Assembly: GCA_026627345.1 (NCBI GenBank)
Contig: JAPNUP010000138.1
Span: 1-64,000 of the forward strand
DNA: 64,000 bases
Origin: Bacillota bacterium
GTDB lineage: Bacteria; Bacillota; Bacilli; Alicyclobacillales; SLC66
Direction of reading: 5' to 3'
Under the pieces are notes generated by a model. The model had not been told where the DNA came from, ran no database searches, and worked only from the letters and a program-made list of their open reading frames with translations. Shown in pieces: positions 46,543-54,792 of this stretch (within the stretch, counting starts at the first letter, position 1; each line of letters starts with the position of its first letter). The translations under genes were made by a program, and so were the position numbers.

Positions 46543-47337
46543 CTAGAGAGACGGCGTTCGGAACACTGTGCCGTTAGGGCCCTGTTGGATCGGACGCATG
46601 ATGATCGTATCCAAGTTCACGTGCGCTTTACGCGTTACCGCATAAACAATGGTATCTGCAATATCCTCGGCTGTCAGCGGCGTGATCCCAGCGTACACGG
46701 CGCCAGCTTTCGCCTCGTCACCGTTATAGCGCACGCGGCTGAAGTCGGTCTCGACCATACCCGGATCGACGGAGGTGACCCGAATCGGTTTGCCGAGCAA
46801 CTCTTGACGAAGTGCTGAGGTGATCGCCCGTACGCCAAACTTGGTTGCACAGTACACAGATCCGCCCGCATAAGCGTCGTGACCTGCCGTGGATCCCAAA
46901 TTGACGATATGTCCGTAGCCGTTTTGGATCATCAGCGGGACTACGAGACGCGTCATCCGTAGTAGCCCCATCAAGTTCGTGTCGAGCATTTCTTGCCATT
47001 CATCTTCATTATCTTGTTCGGCTATGTACGTGACTCCGCGCGCAAGACCTGCATTATTCACCAGGATGTCAATACGGTTCATGGCGGCTGCCGCCTCTCG
47101 TACAAAAGCTGTGGCGCTGGCCTTGTCTGTCACGTCTAGCGGACCTTCCCAAACGGTGGAGCCATGCGCGCGCGCTTCGTTTGCAACGGTTGTCAGCGCC
47201 TCGCGCCTTCTCGCGCCGAGAATCAGATCAAACCCATTTTGCGCGAGTAAAAGAGCCGTCGCTTTGCCGATCCCTGCACTTGCCCCGGTGACCATGGCTA
47301 TTTTTCGTGTTGCCGCTGTGTCTTGCATATCAGTCAT
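46543..47337 (-). CDS. Short-chain dehydrogenase/reductase (YdfG-like)
   Basis: 264 residues from the ATG at 47337 (another ATG at 47328 is also well spaced from GGAG). TGASAGIGKATALLLAQ is the cofactor loop, NNAGLARG the structural motif, and SVYCATK holds the catalytic Tyr and Lys. PGMVETDFSRVRYNGDE resembles the YdfG/serine 3-dehydrogenase branch, which reduces malonic semialdehyde or oxidises 3-hydroxy acids. A promoter TTGCCC-18-TACCAT faces left ahead of it. Confidence 0.88.
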   Translation of the reverse strand: MTDMQDTAATRKIAMVTGASAGIGKATALLLAQNGFDLILGARRREALTTVANEARAHGSTVWEGPLDVTDKASATAFVREAAAAMNRIDILVNNAGLARGVTYIAEQDNEDEWQEMLDTNLMGLLRMTRLVVPLMIQNGYGHIVNLGSTAGHDAYAGGSVYCATKFGVRAITSALRQELLGKPIRVTSVDPGMVETDFSRVRYNGDEAKAGAVYAGITPLTAEDIADTIVYAVTRKAHVNLDTIIMRPIQQGPNGTVFRTPSL

Positions 47338-47421
47338 CGCTCCTTTGTCACCTATGGTAGCACAGCGAGAAATTGTCGGGCAACGAACGAGCGCAAGCAC
47401 TGGACAGAGGACGGGATGATG

Positions 47422-47445
47422 CTTTAGTATATTAGCATACTAAAG
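47422..47445. promoter_or_regulatory. Palindromic operator upstream of the HisD-like gene
   Basis: CTTTAGTAT-N6-ATACTAAAG, perfect 9-base arms, two bases upstream of the -35 of the promoter at 47448. Its position suggests activation, or repression by wrapping. The regulator is not identified. Confidence 0.55.
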
Positions 47446-47447
47446 TA

Positions 47448-47476
47448 TTGGCTTACGAGATTTTGAACAATATGAT
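47448..47476 (+). promoter_or_regulatory. Promoter of the HisD/HisB-like/HAD unit
   Basis: TTGGCT, 17 bases, TATGAT. Good sigma-A match, 20 bases before the ATG at 47497. Confidence 0.6.
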
Positions 47477-47496
47477 GGAGCGAGGGATGTTGTCAT

Positions 47497-48798
47497 ATGC
47501 ACATAGAACGCTATCACTGGGCGCAAGAATCGGACGCTGTAAGACGCAAGGTGCTGATGCGTGCGACTCAAGATATCAGTGAGCAGATGGAGACAGCGGC
47601 TATGATCTGTGCCGACGTGCGCATACGTGGGGATGCGGCAGTGGTCGAGTATACGGAGCGCTTCGACGGCGTGAAGCTGTCAGCGCACGCTCTGCGGGTC
47701 GCGCCAGAGGCATTTGCGCGGGCCAAGTCGCTGTTGCCATCGTCTGTACAGGAGGCGATTGCCTATGCGGCAGGCAACATCAGGCGCTTCCACAGTGCGC
47801 AAAAACCTCCTGAGATGTGGATGATGGAGGTAGACCAAGGCATTACGGCAGGTGAAAAGGTAACGGCGATTCCGGATGTCGCGCTCTATGTGCCACGGGG
47901 CAAAGGCAGTTTTCCGTCCGTCCTCCTCATGCTAGGCACGCCGGCTGTTGTCGCGGGTGTGCAGCGCATTGTCGTGCTCACCCCGCCTAATGAAGAAGGC
48001 GGGGTCGATCCCGCGATCTTGTATGCTGCCGATTTGCTGGGTTTGACTGAAGTCTATTGCGTCGGAGGCGCGCAGGCGGTGGCCGCGGTGGCCTATGGGA
48101 CGGAATCGATTCCAAAGTGTGCCAAGATCATCGGGCCTGGCAACCCTTATGTGACTGCTGCTAAGCGATACGTCGCAGGCGTTATCGACCCAGGTGTGCC
48201 AGCTGGTCCGAGTGAAGCGATCATACTGGCCGACGCGCAGGCCGATCCAAGGAAGGTGGCGCAGGATCTGTTGATCGAAGCTGAACACGGCCCTGACAGC
48301 GCGGCGCTTCTTGTGACACACAGCGAAGCGCTCGCTGACGCCGTGGAAGGTTACGTTCAAGATTTCGTGAAATCTTTGTCCAGCGACGTACGACGCGCTT
48401 ATATAGAGACCGTGATGCAGCGTTACGGGGGGATTGTACTGACCGAATCGTTAGCACAATCGGTTGATTTCGTGAACGCTTATGCCCCGGAGCATATGGA
48501 AGTGCTCGTTGAGCAGCCATTTGCCTTACTGCCGAGCTTGCACCACGCGGGCGAACTGCTACTCGGTGAGTGGACGCCGATTACGCTGTGTAATTTTATG
48601 CTTGGGACGAACGCCATTTTGCCTACAGGTGGCGCAGCCCGTACTGTCTCTGCTGTATCATTACAAGATTTTCAAAAGCGCACTTCGATCGGCTACGCGA
48701 CTAAGGAAGGATTTCTACGCGTGCAGGAAAAGGCGGCCGTATTCGCAGAGTGGGAAGGCTTTGAAGCACACGCCAAGGCCGTGCGCGATCGCCTATGA
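47497..48798 (+). CDS. Histidinol-dehydrogenase-like protein, divergent metal site
   Basis: 433 residues, HisD fold along the whole length (IPDVALYVPRGKGSFPS, GPGNPYVTAAKR, YAPEHMEVL, EGFEAHAKAV). From memory of HisD, Zn is held by Gln, His, Asp and His. Here the SQAEH motif reads IEAEH (Gln to Glu261) and GDYxxGxNH reads CNFMLGTNA (Asp to Asn366, the following His to Ala373). His264 and His425 remain. It is probably an NAD-dependent dehydrogenase for an alcohol other than histidinol, or an unusual HisD. First gene of a three-gene unit. Confidence 0.8.
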   Translation: MHIERYHWAQESDAVRRKVLMRATQDISEQMETAAMICADVRIRGDAAVVEYTERFDGVKLSAHALRVAPEAFARAKSLLPSSVQEAIAYAAGNIRRFHSAQKPPEMWMMEVDQGITAGEKVTAIPDVALYVPRGKGSFPSVLLMLGTPAVVAGVQRIVVLTPPNEEGGVDPAILYAADLLGLTEVYCVGGAQAVAAVAYGTESIPKCAKIIGPGNPYVTAAKRYVAGVIDPGVPAGPSEAIILADAQADPRKVAQDLLIEAEHGPDSAALLVTHSEALADAVEGYVQDFVKSLSSDVRRAYIETVMQRYGGIVLTESLAQSVDFVNAYAPEHMEVLVEQPFALLPSLHHAGELLLGEWTPITLCNFMLGTNAILPTGGAARTVSAVSLQDFQKRTSIGYATKEGFLRVQEKAAVFAEWEGFEAHAKAVRDRL

Positions 48799-48826
48799 GA
48801 AAAGCAGAAAAAAGGAGAACGACAAG

Positions 48827-49465
48827 ATGGATGTGAAAGAGCCTGTATGCGTTACCCGCACGACCCGTGAATCGCGCATGGTGGTTCGGATCGATCGCAA
48901 TCCTCGCCATCCGGAAGCCAAGAAGTGGGTACAGACACCGTTGCCTTTTTTCAATCACATGATGGAGCATGTCGCATGGCGTGGACAGATGAACATCGTG
49001 ATGGAAGTTGCCCTTGATCACTTTGATCTCGCGCATGTGATCACCGAAGACGTGGGCATCTGTTTTGGCAAGGCTGTAAAGGAGTACCTAGAGCGCGGGG
49101 CAGCACGTGGGATCGTTGGCTATGGACACGCGTATGGTACGATCGATGAGGCTTTGACGCGGGCTGTGATCTCTTTTGAGAATCGAGCCTATCTCGATTT
49201 TACTCGCAATGATGTGCAACTACCGGAGCAGATGGAAGGCATGCATGCTGAGGACTTGGTCGCTTTTTTTGAAGGCTTTGTCCAAGGCGCTCAGTGTACA
49301 CTGCATCTTGACTTGTTAAAAGGGCGGGTCGGGCACGGACACCATATCTGGGAAGCAACATTCCGGGGATTTGGCATGGCGCTTTTTGAAGCGCTCGAAG
49401 AAAGGGAGTGGCGACGCGATATGACCGCAGGCGTAGCGGGCGCCATCTCTTTTGACGTCTCATGA
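48827..49465 (+). CDS. Imidazoleglycerol-phosphate-dehydratase-like protein
   Basis: 212 residues from the ATG at 48827, after AAAGGAG; the longer upstream frame overlaps the previous gene and is spurious. HisB dehydratase fold: FFNHMMEH, YGTIDEALTRAVISFENRAYLDF, AEDLVAFFEGF and GHHIWEATFRGFGMAL are all recognisable. The double-His motif DDHHTVED reads LAHVITED, so one Mn ligand is replaced (Val71), while His44, His70, Glu74, His160, His172, His173 and Glu176 remain. Function as true HisB is doubtful. Confidence 0.78.
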   Translation: MDVKEPVCVTRTTRESRMVVRIDRNPRHPEAKKWVQTPLPFFNHMMEHVAWRGQMNIVMEVALDHFDLAHVITEDVGICFGKAVKEYLERGAARGIVGYGHAYGTIDEALTRAVISFENRAYLDFTRNDVQLPEQMEGMHAEDLVAFFEGFVQGAQCTLHLDLLKGRVGHGHHIWEATFRGFGMALFEALEEREWRRDMTAGVAGAISFDVS

Positions 49466-50391
49466 CGCTTGATCGTTCTCGGTTGCGTCTGCTCCTGTTT
49501 GATCTCGATGGGGTTTTGTTGTCTGAACAGCGTTATGTAGACGCTGCCGCACTCACGGTCGCCAGCCTCGCACCCGTGGCACTCCAGAATGACGCGCTAG
49601 CTGCGTTGAACAACTGCGACGACGATGAAGCGATCGCGCAACTGCGCGCGCACTGGTTGCCCGACGAAGTGATCGCCGAACTGCGCGGGCGCGCTATCAA
49701 TAGCAACTGGGATAAAGCCTATGCGTGTCTACTCGCGCTATATCGAGATGTGCCTGCGACCTTTACGACAGTAGGCGGGTATCTGTACGAGAGCTTGCAG
49801 CGTGTTCCAGGTTCCGGCGATCACTATCTTCAGGCCCTTGCCGCTACAGCTCCCGCCGCGCCAGATTTTGCGACGGTGCAACGCGTTTTTCAAAGTTTTT
49901 TCCTAGGCGACAAGCGTTCGTGTGTTAAGTGGCGACATGAGGGGCTGGTGGCACGCGACACCACCTTGATGCCAGCCTCTGTCATTCACCGCCATTTGCA
50001 GACGCTCACCCAAGCTGGATTCACGCTTGGCATTGGCACCGGCAGACCGCGCGTCGAGGCGCAAAGGCCTCTGGTATCAGCCGGATTATGGTCCTTTTTT
50101 GCCTCTGACCACATGGTGACTTATGATGACGTGCGGCGCGAGGAACAAAGGCGTGGTATGGCGCACGGGAGTTTGGGTAAACCTCACCCTTTTACTTACC
50201 TGGCCGGCAGTCGCTATTTTAAGGGGCGCGAGGTGTGTGTGGTAGGCGATTCAGTAGCAGACGCGATAGCCGCACAGGCGGCAGGTTTTGCCTTTATCGG
50301 TGTTGGTGAAGTGAGCAGTTTCGCAGGTTTGGCCTCCTCCCCGGATGTCGTAGTGGACAATGTGTGCGCCCTCCTTGATCACGTCTTGTAA
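49462..50391 (+). CDS. HAD-superfamily phosphatase with large cap domain
   Basis: 309 residues, start overlapping the HisB-like stop by 4 bases (ATGA), so the two are translationally coupled. LLFDLDGVLLSE is HAD motif I with both Asp, GIGTGRP motif II, GKPHPF motif III Lys and VVGDSVADAIAA motif IV. About 150 residues between motifs I and II form a C1-type helical cap. In bifunctional HisB proteins a HAD histidinol-phosphatase is fused to the dehydratase, which makes the pairing suggestive. Substrate unknown. Confidence 0.85.
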   Translation: MTLDRSRLRLLLFDLDGVLLSEQRYVDAAALTVASLAPVALQNDALAALNNCDDDEAIAQLRAHWLPDEVIAELRGRAINSNWDKAYACLLALYRDVPATFTTVGGYLYESLQRVPGSGDHYLQALAATAPAAPDFATVQRVFQSFFLGDKRSCVKWRHEGLVARDTTLMPASVIHRHLQTLTQAGFTLGIGTGRPRVEAQRPLVSAGLWSFFASDHMVTYDDVRREEQRRGMAHGSLGKPHPFTYLAGSRYFKGREVCVVGDSVADAIAAQAAGFAFIGVGEVSSFAGLASSPDVVVDNVCALLDHVL

Positions 50392-50442
50392 GCCTGGTTG
50401 CGCCTGCCGTTTGCAGACTTGACGGCAGCGCCGATGTCCAGT

Positions 50443-50471
50443 CGGACAGGCCGTAAAGCGTCTGGTATAAT
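50443..50471 (+). promoter_or_regulatory. Promoter of the DtxR-family gene
   Basis: CGGACA, 17 bases, TGG-TATAAT (extended -10 at 50463-50471). Confidence 0.65.
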
Positions 50472-50477
50472 AGAGGG

Positions 50478-50497
50478 TGACAGACATCTGTTTGTCA
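50478..50497. promoter_or_regulatory. Operator over the transcription start of the DtxR-family gene
   Basis: TGACAGACA-TC-TGTTTGTCA, an inverted repeat matching 8 of 9 per arm, beginning seven bases past the -10. Likely autoregulatory metal-repressor site. Confidence 0.5.
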
Positions 50498-50517
50498 GTG
50501 GGGGGTAGGCCTATATC

Positions 50518-51195
50518 GTGAAAATGCATCATACTTCGGAAACTTATATTGAGGCTATTTATGTTCTCGGCGTTGAAGGTGGGACAGTGATTTCGGCACG
50601 CTTGGCAGATTATCTTTCCGTCGCGCGACCGACGGTTACCCAGATGATCAAGCGACTGGTGGCGGATGGGAACGTCACTGTGCAAGACGGCAAACTGATT
50701 ACACTGACCGCACAGGGGGAGGCGATCGCCCGCTCCATTCTCCGCCGTCATCGTTTGTTGGAACGATGGTTGACCGATGTGCTCGGTTTGGATTGGGGAA
50801 CAGCACACGTCGAAGCCAGTCGGTTAGAGCGAGCGATTTCACCGATCATTGAGAGTCGACTAGAAGCCCTTCTTGGATATCCTGCAACGTGTCCACACGG
50901 CAATGCGATCCCTGGTCGCGAAGAAGAAGTACCGCCGGCTGTTCCCTTGTCTAGCGTGGATGCGACGCAAGACGTTGAAGTTGTGCGCATCTTTGAACAA
51001 GCAGAAGAAGATGTGGAGTTGTTGCGCTATCTGGAGCGTACCGGATTTATTCCCACGCGCCGTTTGCGGGTTGTCCCGAGGGATTTGTATGCAGGTGCCT
51101 GTGCGGTGGAGGTCGACGGACAGCGAGTCGCACTCGCGCCTGATGTTGCACAGCGCATCATGGTTCGCATTCTCGACGGGGAGGCGAGCCGATGA
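50518..51195 (+). CDS. DtxR/MntR-family metal-dependent repressor
   Basis: 225 residues from the GTG at 50518 (an ATG at 50524 is alternative). N-terminal winged helix (ETYIEAIYVLGVEGGTVISARLADYLSVARPTVTQMIKRL), then a dimerisation/metal domain with RRHRLLERWLTDVLGLDWGTAHVEA...CPHGNAIPG, and a C-terminal SH3-like domain. This is the three-domain DtxR/IdeR layout, whereas MntR lacks the third domain. It would sense Fe2+ or Mn2+. The next gene overlaps its stop. Confidence 0.9.
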   Translation: MKMHHTSETYIEAIYVLGVEGGTVISARLADYLSVARPTVTQMIKRLVADGNVTVQDGKLITLTAQGEAIARSILRRHRLLERWLTDVLGLDWGTAHVEASRLERAISPIIESRLEALLGYPATCPHGNAIPGREEEVPPAVPLSSVDATQDVEVVRIFEQAEEDVELLRYLERTGFIPTRRLRVVPRDLYAGACAVEVDGQRVALAPDVAQRIMVRILDGEASR

Positions 51196-52595
51196 GCGAG
51201 CGCGGTGGATTTTTGTTATCTCTGACGCATCGAACGACGGAAATGGCAGTCCATCTCTTTGATGCAAGTGGCGAAGAAATCTCGCGTGTAAGTCGCACAT
51301 TTGAACGCGAGTCGGACGACCAGACGGTATTTCACCTTCAGGCTGATGAAGCGCTCAGCAGTGCCATCACCTTGATGGAAAGTGGACTTCGGCGGGCGGG
51401 TATTTTGTCATACGATGTAAGCGGGATTGGCTTGTGCGTTTCTTGCCATGCACTGATCGTATGGAATGGCGTTTCTGGTACCCCGTTGCTGACGACTGAC
51501 TTTCCGATGGACTGGATCCATTTCGGAGCGCAACAAGCTGCGACTTTCTTGGCTGACGTGGTGGATTCCGCCATGCGTGAACCAGAAGCGCCGAGTGACG
51601 CTCGCGATTTGCGGCTTGGCGGCATGGACGGCTGGCTGCTGTTCAGTCTGACCCAAGGGGCTTGCTGTTGGATCTCGCAAGGACATGACTTGACCTTATA
51701 TGCGTATGGCGAAGGCAAAGAAGTCGATGCGGCGTTTGCACAGCGTTGCGGTGTCGTGTCGTCCTGTTTTCCGACACTGATGCAACCTGGACAAGCCGCT
51801 CGTATCAGTCCGATCTACCTCGATGCTTCACGACCGGCGATCTGCGCTTTGACCTACATAGAAACGGCGGCTCTGGTGGGTGCTCGCTTTGCGGCAAACA
51901 GCTCGGCGTTTGTCACCTATGATGCAGAGGGTTCTGTTTCACTACGCATGCCTTACTTGCGTTCGACGCAGCAAACTTCAGGGGAATTAGGTGTGCGCCC
52001 CCTCGTCACGCTTGCACGCGATGTGCCGGCCTCTGCGCTTATGGGGCGCTATGTAGCTCCGCAGCTCGTGGCGGGATGGCTACAGGCGCACGTGCACGAA
52101 GACGCGCTGCTCGCGCAGGTGGCCACTGCCTTGACGGGAGGCAAAGTGCCGCTTGTTTTGCCTGCGGATCGCTGGTTACCGGGCCAAGCGACCGTCGTCG
52201 GACTCGATCCCAGCGTCACAACTGCACAACTGTACGCCGGTGCCCTTTGCTCTATGGCCTTCATGGTGGCGGACATCGTGGAAAAGGCGGAGACACTGAT
52301 TGCCGCACGGATCGAGGTTCTTTACGCCGATGAGCTCGGTTATGGGATTCCTTCACTATTCTCCTTACAAGCGGGACTTTGCAAACGCCCTCTGTACGTG
52401 CGTGCAGGGGATAGCAGTGCCCTCGGCGCCGCTGTCTTGGCGGGAATCGCCGCCGGGCTGTGGTCGCATGAGCGAGCAGCTACCATTCTCGAACAGCGGT
52501 ATACGACGATGCGTTATGATGTGCCGGAACTGTCGGACGCCCTTTGGGATCTATATTCGTTATATAAGAGGATCAGTGCGCATATGGCCAGTTGA
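51192..52595 (+). CDS. FGGY-kinase-like protein, probably degenerate
   Basis: 467 residues; the ATG at 51192 overlaps the DtxR-family stop (ATGA). SCHALIVWNGVSGTPL and WLLFSLTQGACCW align with sugar/glycerol kinases, and GDSSALGAAVLAGIAAGLW matches their C-terminal ATP-site helix. The N-terminal phosphate loop GIDxGTxxxK and the GxxDQ catalytic Asp motif are not evident. It may be a non-catalytic sensor or a very divergent kinase. Coupling to a metalloregulator is unusual for this family. Confidence 0.6.
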   Translation: MSERGGFLLSLTHRTTEMAVHLFDASGEEISRVSRTFERESDDQTVFHLQADEALSSAITLMESGLRRAGILSYDVSGIGLCVSCHALIVWNGVSGTPLLTTDFPMDWIHFGAQQAATFLADVVDSAMREPEAPSDARDLRLGGMDGWLLFSLTQGACCWISQGHDLTLYAYGEGKEVDAAFAQRCGVVSSCFPTLMQPGQAARISPIYLDASRPAICALTYIETAALVGARFAANSSAFVTYDAEGSVSLRMPYLRSTQQTSGELGVRPLVTLARDVPASALMGRYVAPQLVAGWLQAHVHEDALLAQVATALTGGKVPLVLPADRWLPGQATVVGLDPSVTTAQLYAGALCSMAFMVADIVEKAETLIAARIEVLYADELGYGIPSLFSLQAGLCKRPLYVRAGDSSALGAAVLAGIAAGLWSHERAATILEQRYTTMRYDVPELSDALWDLYSLYKRISAHMAS

Positions 52596-52609
52596 GGCAA
52601 GGTCTCAGC

Positions 52610-52638
52610 TTGGAAATATAGAGATACTTTTGTATAAT
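52610..52638 (+). promoter_or_regulatory. Promoter of the selenocysteine peroxiredoxin gene
   Basis: TTGGAA, 17 bases, TATAAT. Predicted start near 52645 gives a leader of about 88 bases containing the hairpin CCCGACT/AGTCGGG (52683-52706). Confidence 0.65.
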
Positions 52639-52732
52639 GAAGCAGAGTGCTAGTCCTGACTCACACATTTTGCGTGTTTGATCCCGACTCGCCAGACGTA
52701 GTCGGGTAGATCACCACACTAGGAGGGGAAAC

Positions 52733-53215
52733 ATGCCAAAGGGAGCGACAGTAACGAAGACCCTTAAAGTCGGCGATCAAGCGCCTGACTTTACGCTCAA
52801 GGCGCATGGCGGTCGTACCGTCACGCTGTCCGAGTTGCGCGGCAAAAACGTGTTCATCGCGTTTTATCCACTCGATTGGACACCCGTTTGAGGCGCTCAG
52901 ATGCCTTCGTACGAGGATGATCTCGATCGTTTCGAAGAGCATAATGCCCAGGTTCTGGGTATCAGTGTAGACAGTATCCCAAGTCACGAGGCTTGGCAAA
53001 AGTCGATCGGCGGGATTACCTATCCGCTGCTTTCGGATTTCTATCCACATGGTGAAGTTGCACAAAAGTACGGGGTACTGCGTCCTGAAGGAATCAACGA
53101 GCGGGCACTTTTTGTCATTGACAAAGAAGGCGTCGTGCGGTTTATCGACGTTCACCCGATTGACATTCAACCGGATAATGAAGAGATTTTCGACGTGTTA
53201 CGCGGTTTGCGTTAA
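52733..53215 (+). CDS. Peroxiredoxin with TGA-encoded selenocysteine at the active site
   Basis: 160 residues if TGA at 52889-52891 is read as selenocysteine (residue 53). The ATG at 52733 follows [35 protein letters not shown] and [21 protein letters not shown] place the TGA at the peroxidatic Cys of the T-x-x-C motif. The same frame continues without error through [16 protein letters not shown] and [15 protein letters not shown] to a TAA. No cysteine occurs anywhere in the protein, so a Cys-dependent mechanism is impossible. It would reduce peroxides as a one-selenocysteine enzyme. Confidence 0.85.
52889..52918 (+). promoter_or_regulatory. TGA codon and SECIS-like hairpin
   Basis: After TGA, CCTT (52904-52907) pairs with GAGG (52913-52916) around loop CGTAC, extended by AT/AT with one bulged G. 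The loop starts 17 bases after TGA and has G at its second position, in agreement with the bacterial SECIS model as I recall it. The helix is short, so the call is tentative. Confidence 0.5.
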
Positions 53216-53284
53216 TCCGTGGAAGAGCGAGGACGGGCAAGCGTTAGGCGATATGCCGCGCTTGCCCATTTTGTGCTTAGCCTT

Positions 53285-54634
53285 TCAGCCGATTGTAGAC
53301 CGGACGGTGTCGACTAAAGAGAGCCACGTCGAAGGGTATTCAAGGCCTAGGTACCACGCGGCTGCCCCGGCAAGATGTTGCCTCGCGACAAGCTCGAGGG
53401 TCAAGAGTAAGGAACGGTTATCTTCTACCCAGATTTGATGCTCCTGTCCATCCACTGTGTACTCGCCAAAGCGAAGGCCTAACCCTTTGTTCCAAGTGGT
53501 TTTTACGTGATACTGAGCGAGAATATTGCGCACTTGCCACAGCGAAAGCGCCTGGCTGTTCAACACCTCTCCGTTTTTATTCACGGTCCAATCTTGCGTG
53601 TAAAAGGGCACGCCTAGGATGAGTTTATCGGCCGGAACACCTGTGTCGAGCATGTCGGTAACGCTGCTTTGTACCCACGGCAAGGAGGCAGTCGGACCAG
53701 GCGCAGGATCGCCACCCCAGTGCTCATCATATCCCATCAAAATGATGTAGTTGGCGGCTTTGGCCAATGCCGCATGGTTGTACGGACCACTATTTTGTCC
53801 ACTCGCATAGTCAGGGGGCAAATCTACCGATAGTGATTTATGCACTTTGTGCAAGGCTACACTTAGCGTCTCTATAAAGCGCGCGTAATTCCAACGATCC
53901 TCGTTCAGCAGTCCTTCGAAGTCTACGTTTAGCCCGGCCACCCCGGACTGCACCGTGAAATGGACTAACTTGTTGATCAGTGCGTCTTGACGGTCACGAT
54001 AGGCGAGAAACTGGTGCGTCATAGGCCCATTAAAGCCATTGTCTACTACCGGCCAGACTTGGATGCCGAGCTGTTTGGCTTTTTGCACTACACCGTTCTC
54101 GGCCCCTCCGATCAGCGTTCCAGTGGGGCTATCTACTTCTAACCACTTCGGCGCTAGCACCGACAGGCCTGGACTTTGCTCCATAATCGTGTCGAGATCA
54201 GCTGTTCCTGAATCCAGGACCCAGCCTATGGTCAGTCGCTTGGCAGGCAAACTGGCACTGGCTCGCTGTACAATGGTCGACCATGGCACGGTAGCTGTCG
54301 ATTTAGCACTGGTGTTGATCAACGCTCCTGTGAGATCGAGCGGCGTTCGAGCTACCAGTCGATTAGGCGCCTCAAGGGATAATTCGGATAGTGAAAGTGC
54401 CGATACGCGCAAAATCCAGCCCGCGGCATCAGGATTCGGATTCTTGGGTCCTATCCCGAGAGTCTCAGCCGTTAGCGTGCCGGCAACACTGTCGGCTGCA
54501 AACCAACTCAGCATTGAGCCGCGGCCGGAATGGGCGTAAGACAGTGACAGGCTAATGGCGGCGCCTGTGGCAAGTAAAAAAAGGGCGGAGGATGCGAACG
54601 CAACCAGTCGTCCAAGACGCTGTTTGTTTTTCAT
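53285..54634 (-). CDS. Membrane-anchored or secreted GH18 glycosyl hydrolase
   Basis: 449 residues with an N-terminal signal/anchor (LVAFASSALFLLATGAAISL). The barrel shows GVAGLNVDFEGLL, the GH18 catalytic D-x-E pair, then NYIILMGYDEHWGGDPAPGP, KLILGVPFYTQDW and GAAAWYLGLEYPSTW. No LysM domain. It resembles Bacillus extracytoplasmic or spore GH18 proteins of the YdhD/YvbX kind. About 150 residues before the barrel (AGTLTAETLGIGPKNPNPDAAG...) are of unknown function. ATG at 54634 follows AGGTG. Confidence 0.88.
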   Translation of the reverse strand: MKNKQRLGRLVAFASSALFLLATGAAISLSLSYAHSGRGSMLSWFAADSVAGTLTAETLGIGPKNPNPDAAGWILRVSALSLSELSLEAPNRLVARTPLDLTGALINTSAKSTATVPWSTIVQRASASLPAKRLTIGWVLDSGTADLDTIMEQSPGLSVLAPKWLEVDSPTGTLIGGAENGVVQKAKQLGIQVWPVVDNGFNGPMTHQFLAYRDRQDALINKLVHFTVQSGVAGLNVDFEGLLNEDRWNYARFIETLSVALHKVHKSLSVDLPPDYASGQNSGPYNHAALAKAANYIILMGYDEHWGGDPAPGPTASLPWVQSSVTDMLDTGVPADKLILGVPFYTQDWTVNKNGEVLNSQALSLWQVRNILAQYHVKTTWNKGLGLRFGEYTVDGQEHQIWVEDNRSLLLTLELVARQHLAGAAAWYLGLEYPSTWLSLVDTVRSTIG

Positions 54635-54792
54635 CTGAAGTCACCTGCTTGTTCATCGTCGTCTTTCTACTACTCTATGAGCGGGTTTGCTAGATATTCC
54701 GAATGGGCTAATTAGGCGAATGTGGTTTTGGCATCGGTTTGCACGCCCATACTAATGAGACGAAGTTGACATCTTGTAAACCGGAGGACCCT

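Noticed and set aside
48482-48826. N-terminal extension of the HisB-like frame
   Set aside because: Overlaps the HisD-like gene in another frame; the ATG at 48827 has AAAGGAG and begins where HisB homology begins.
52901-53215. Separate short gene starting at the ATG after the TGA in the peroxiredoxin
   Set aside because: No ribosome site fits, and the frame is the direct continuation of the peroxiredoxin. The upstream part alone would be a useless 52-residue fragment.
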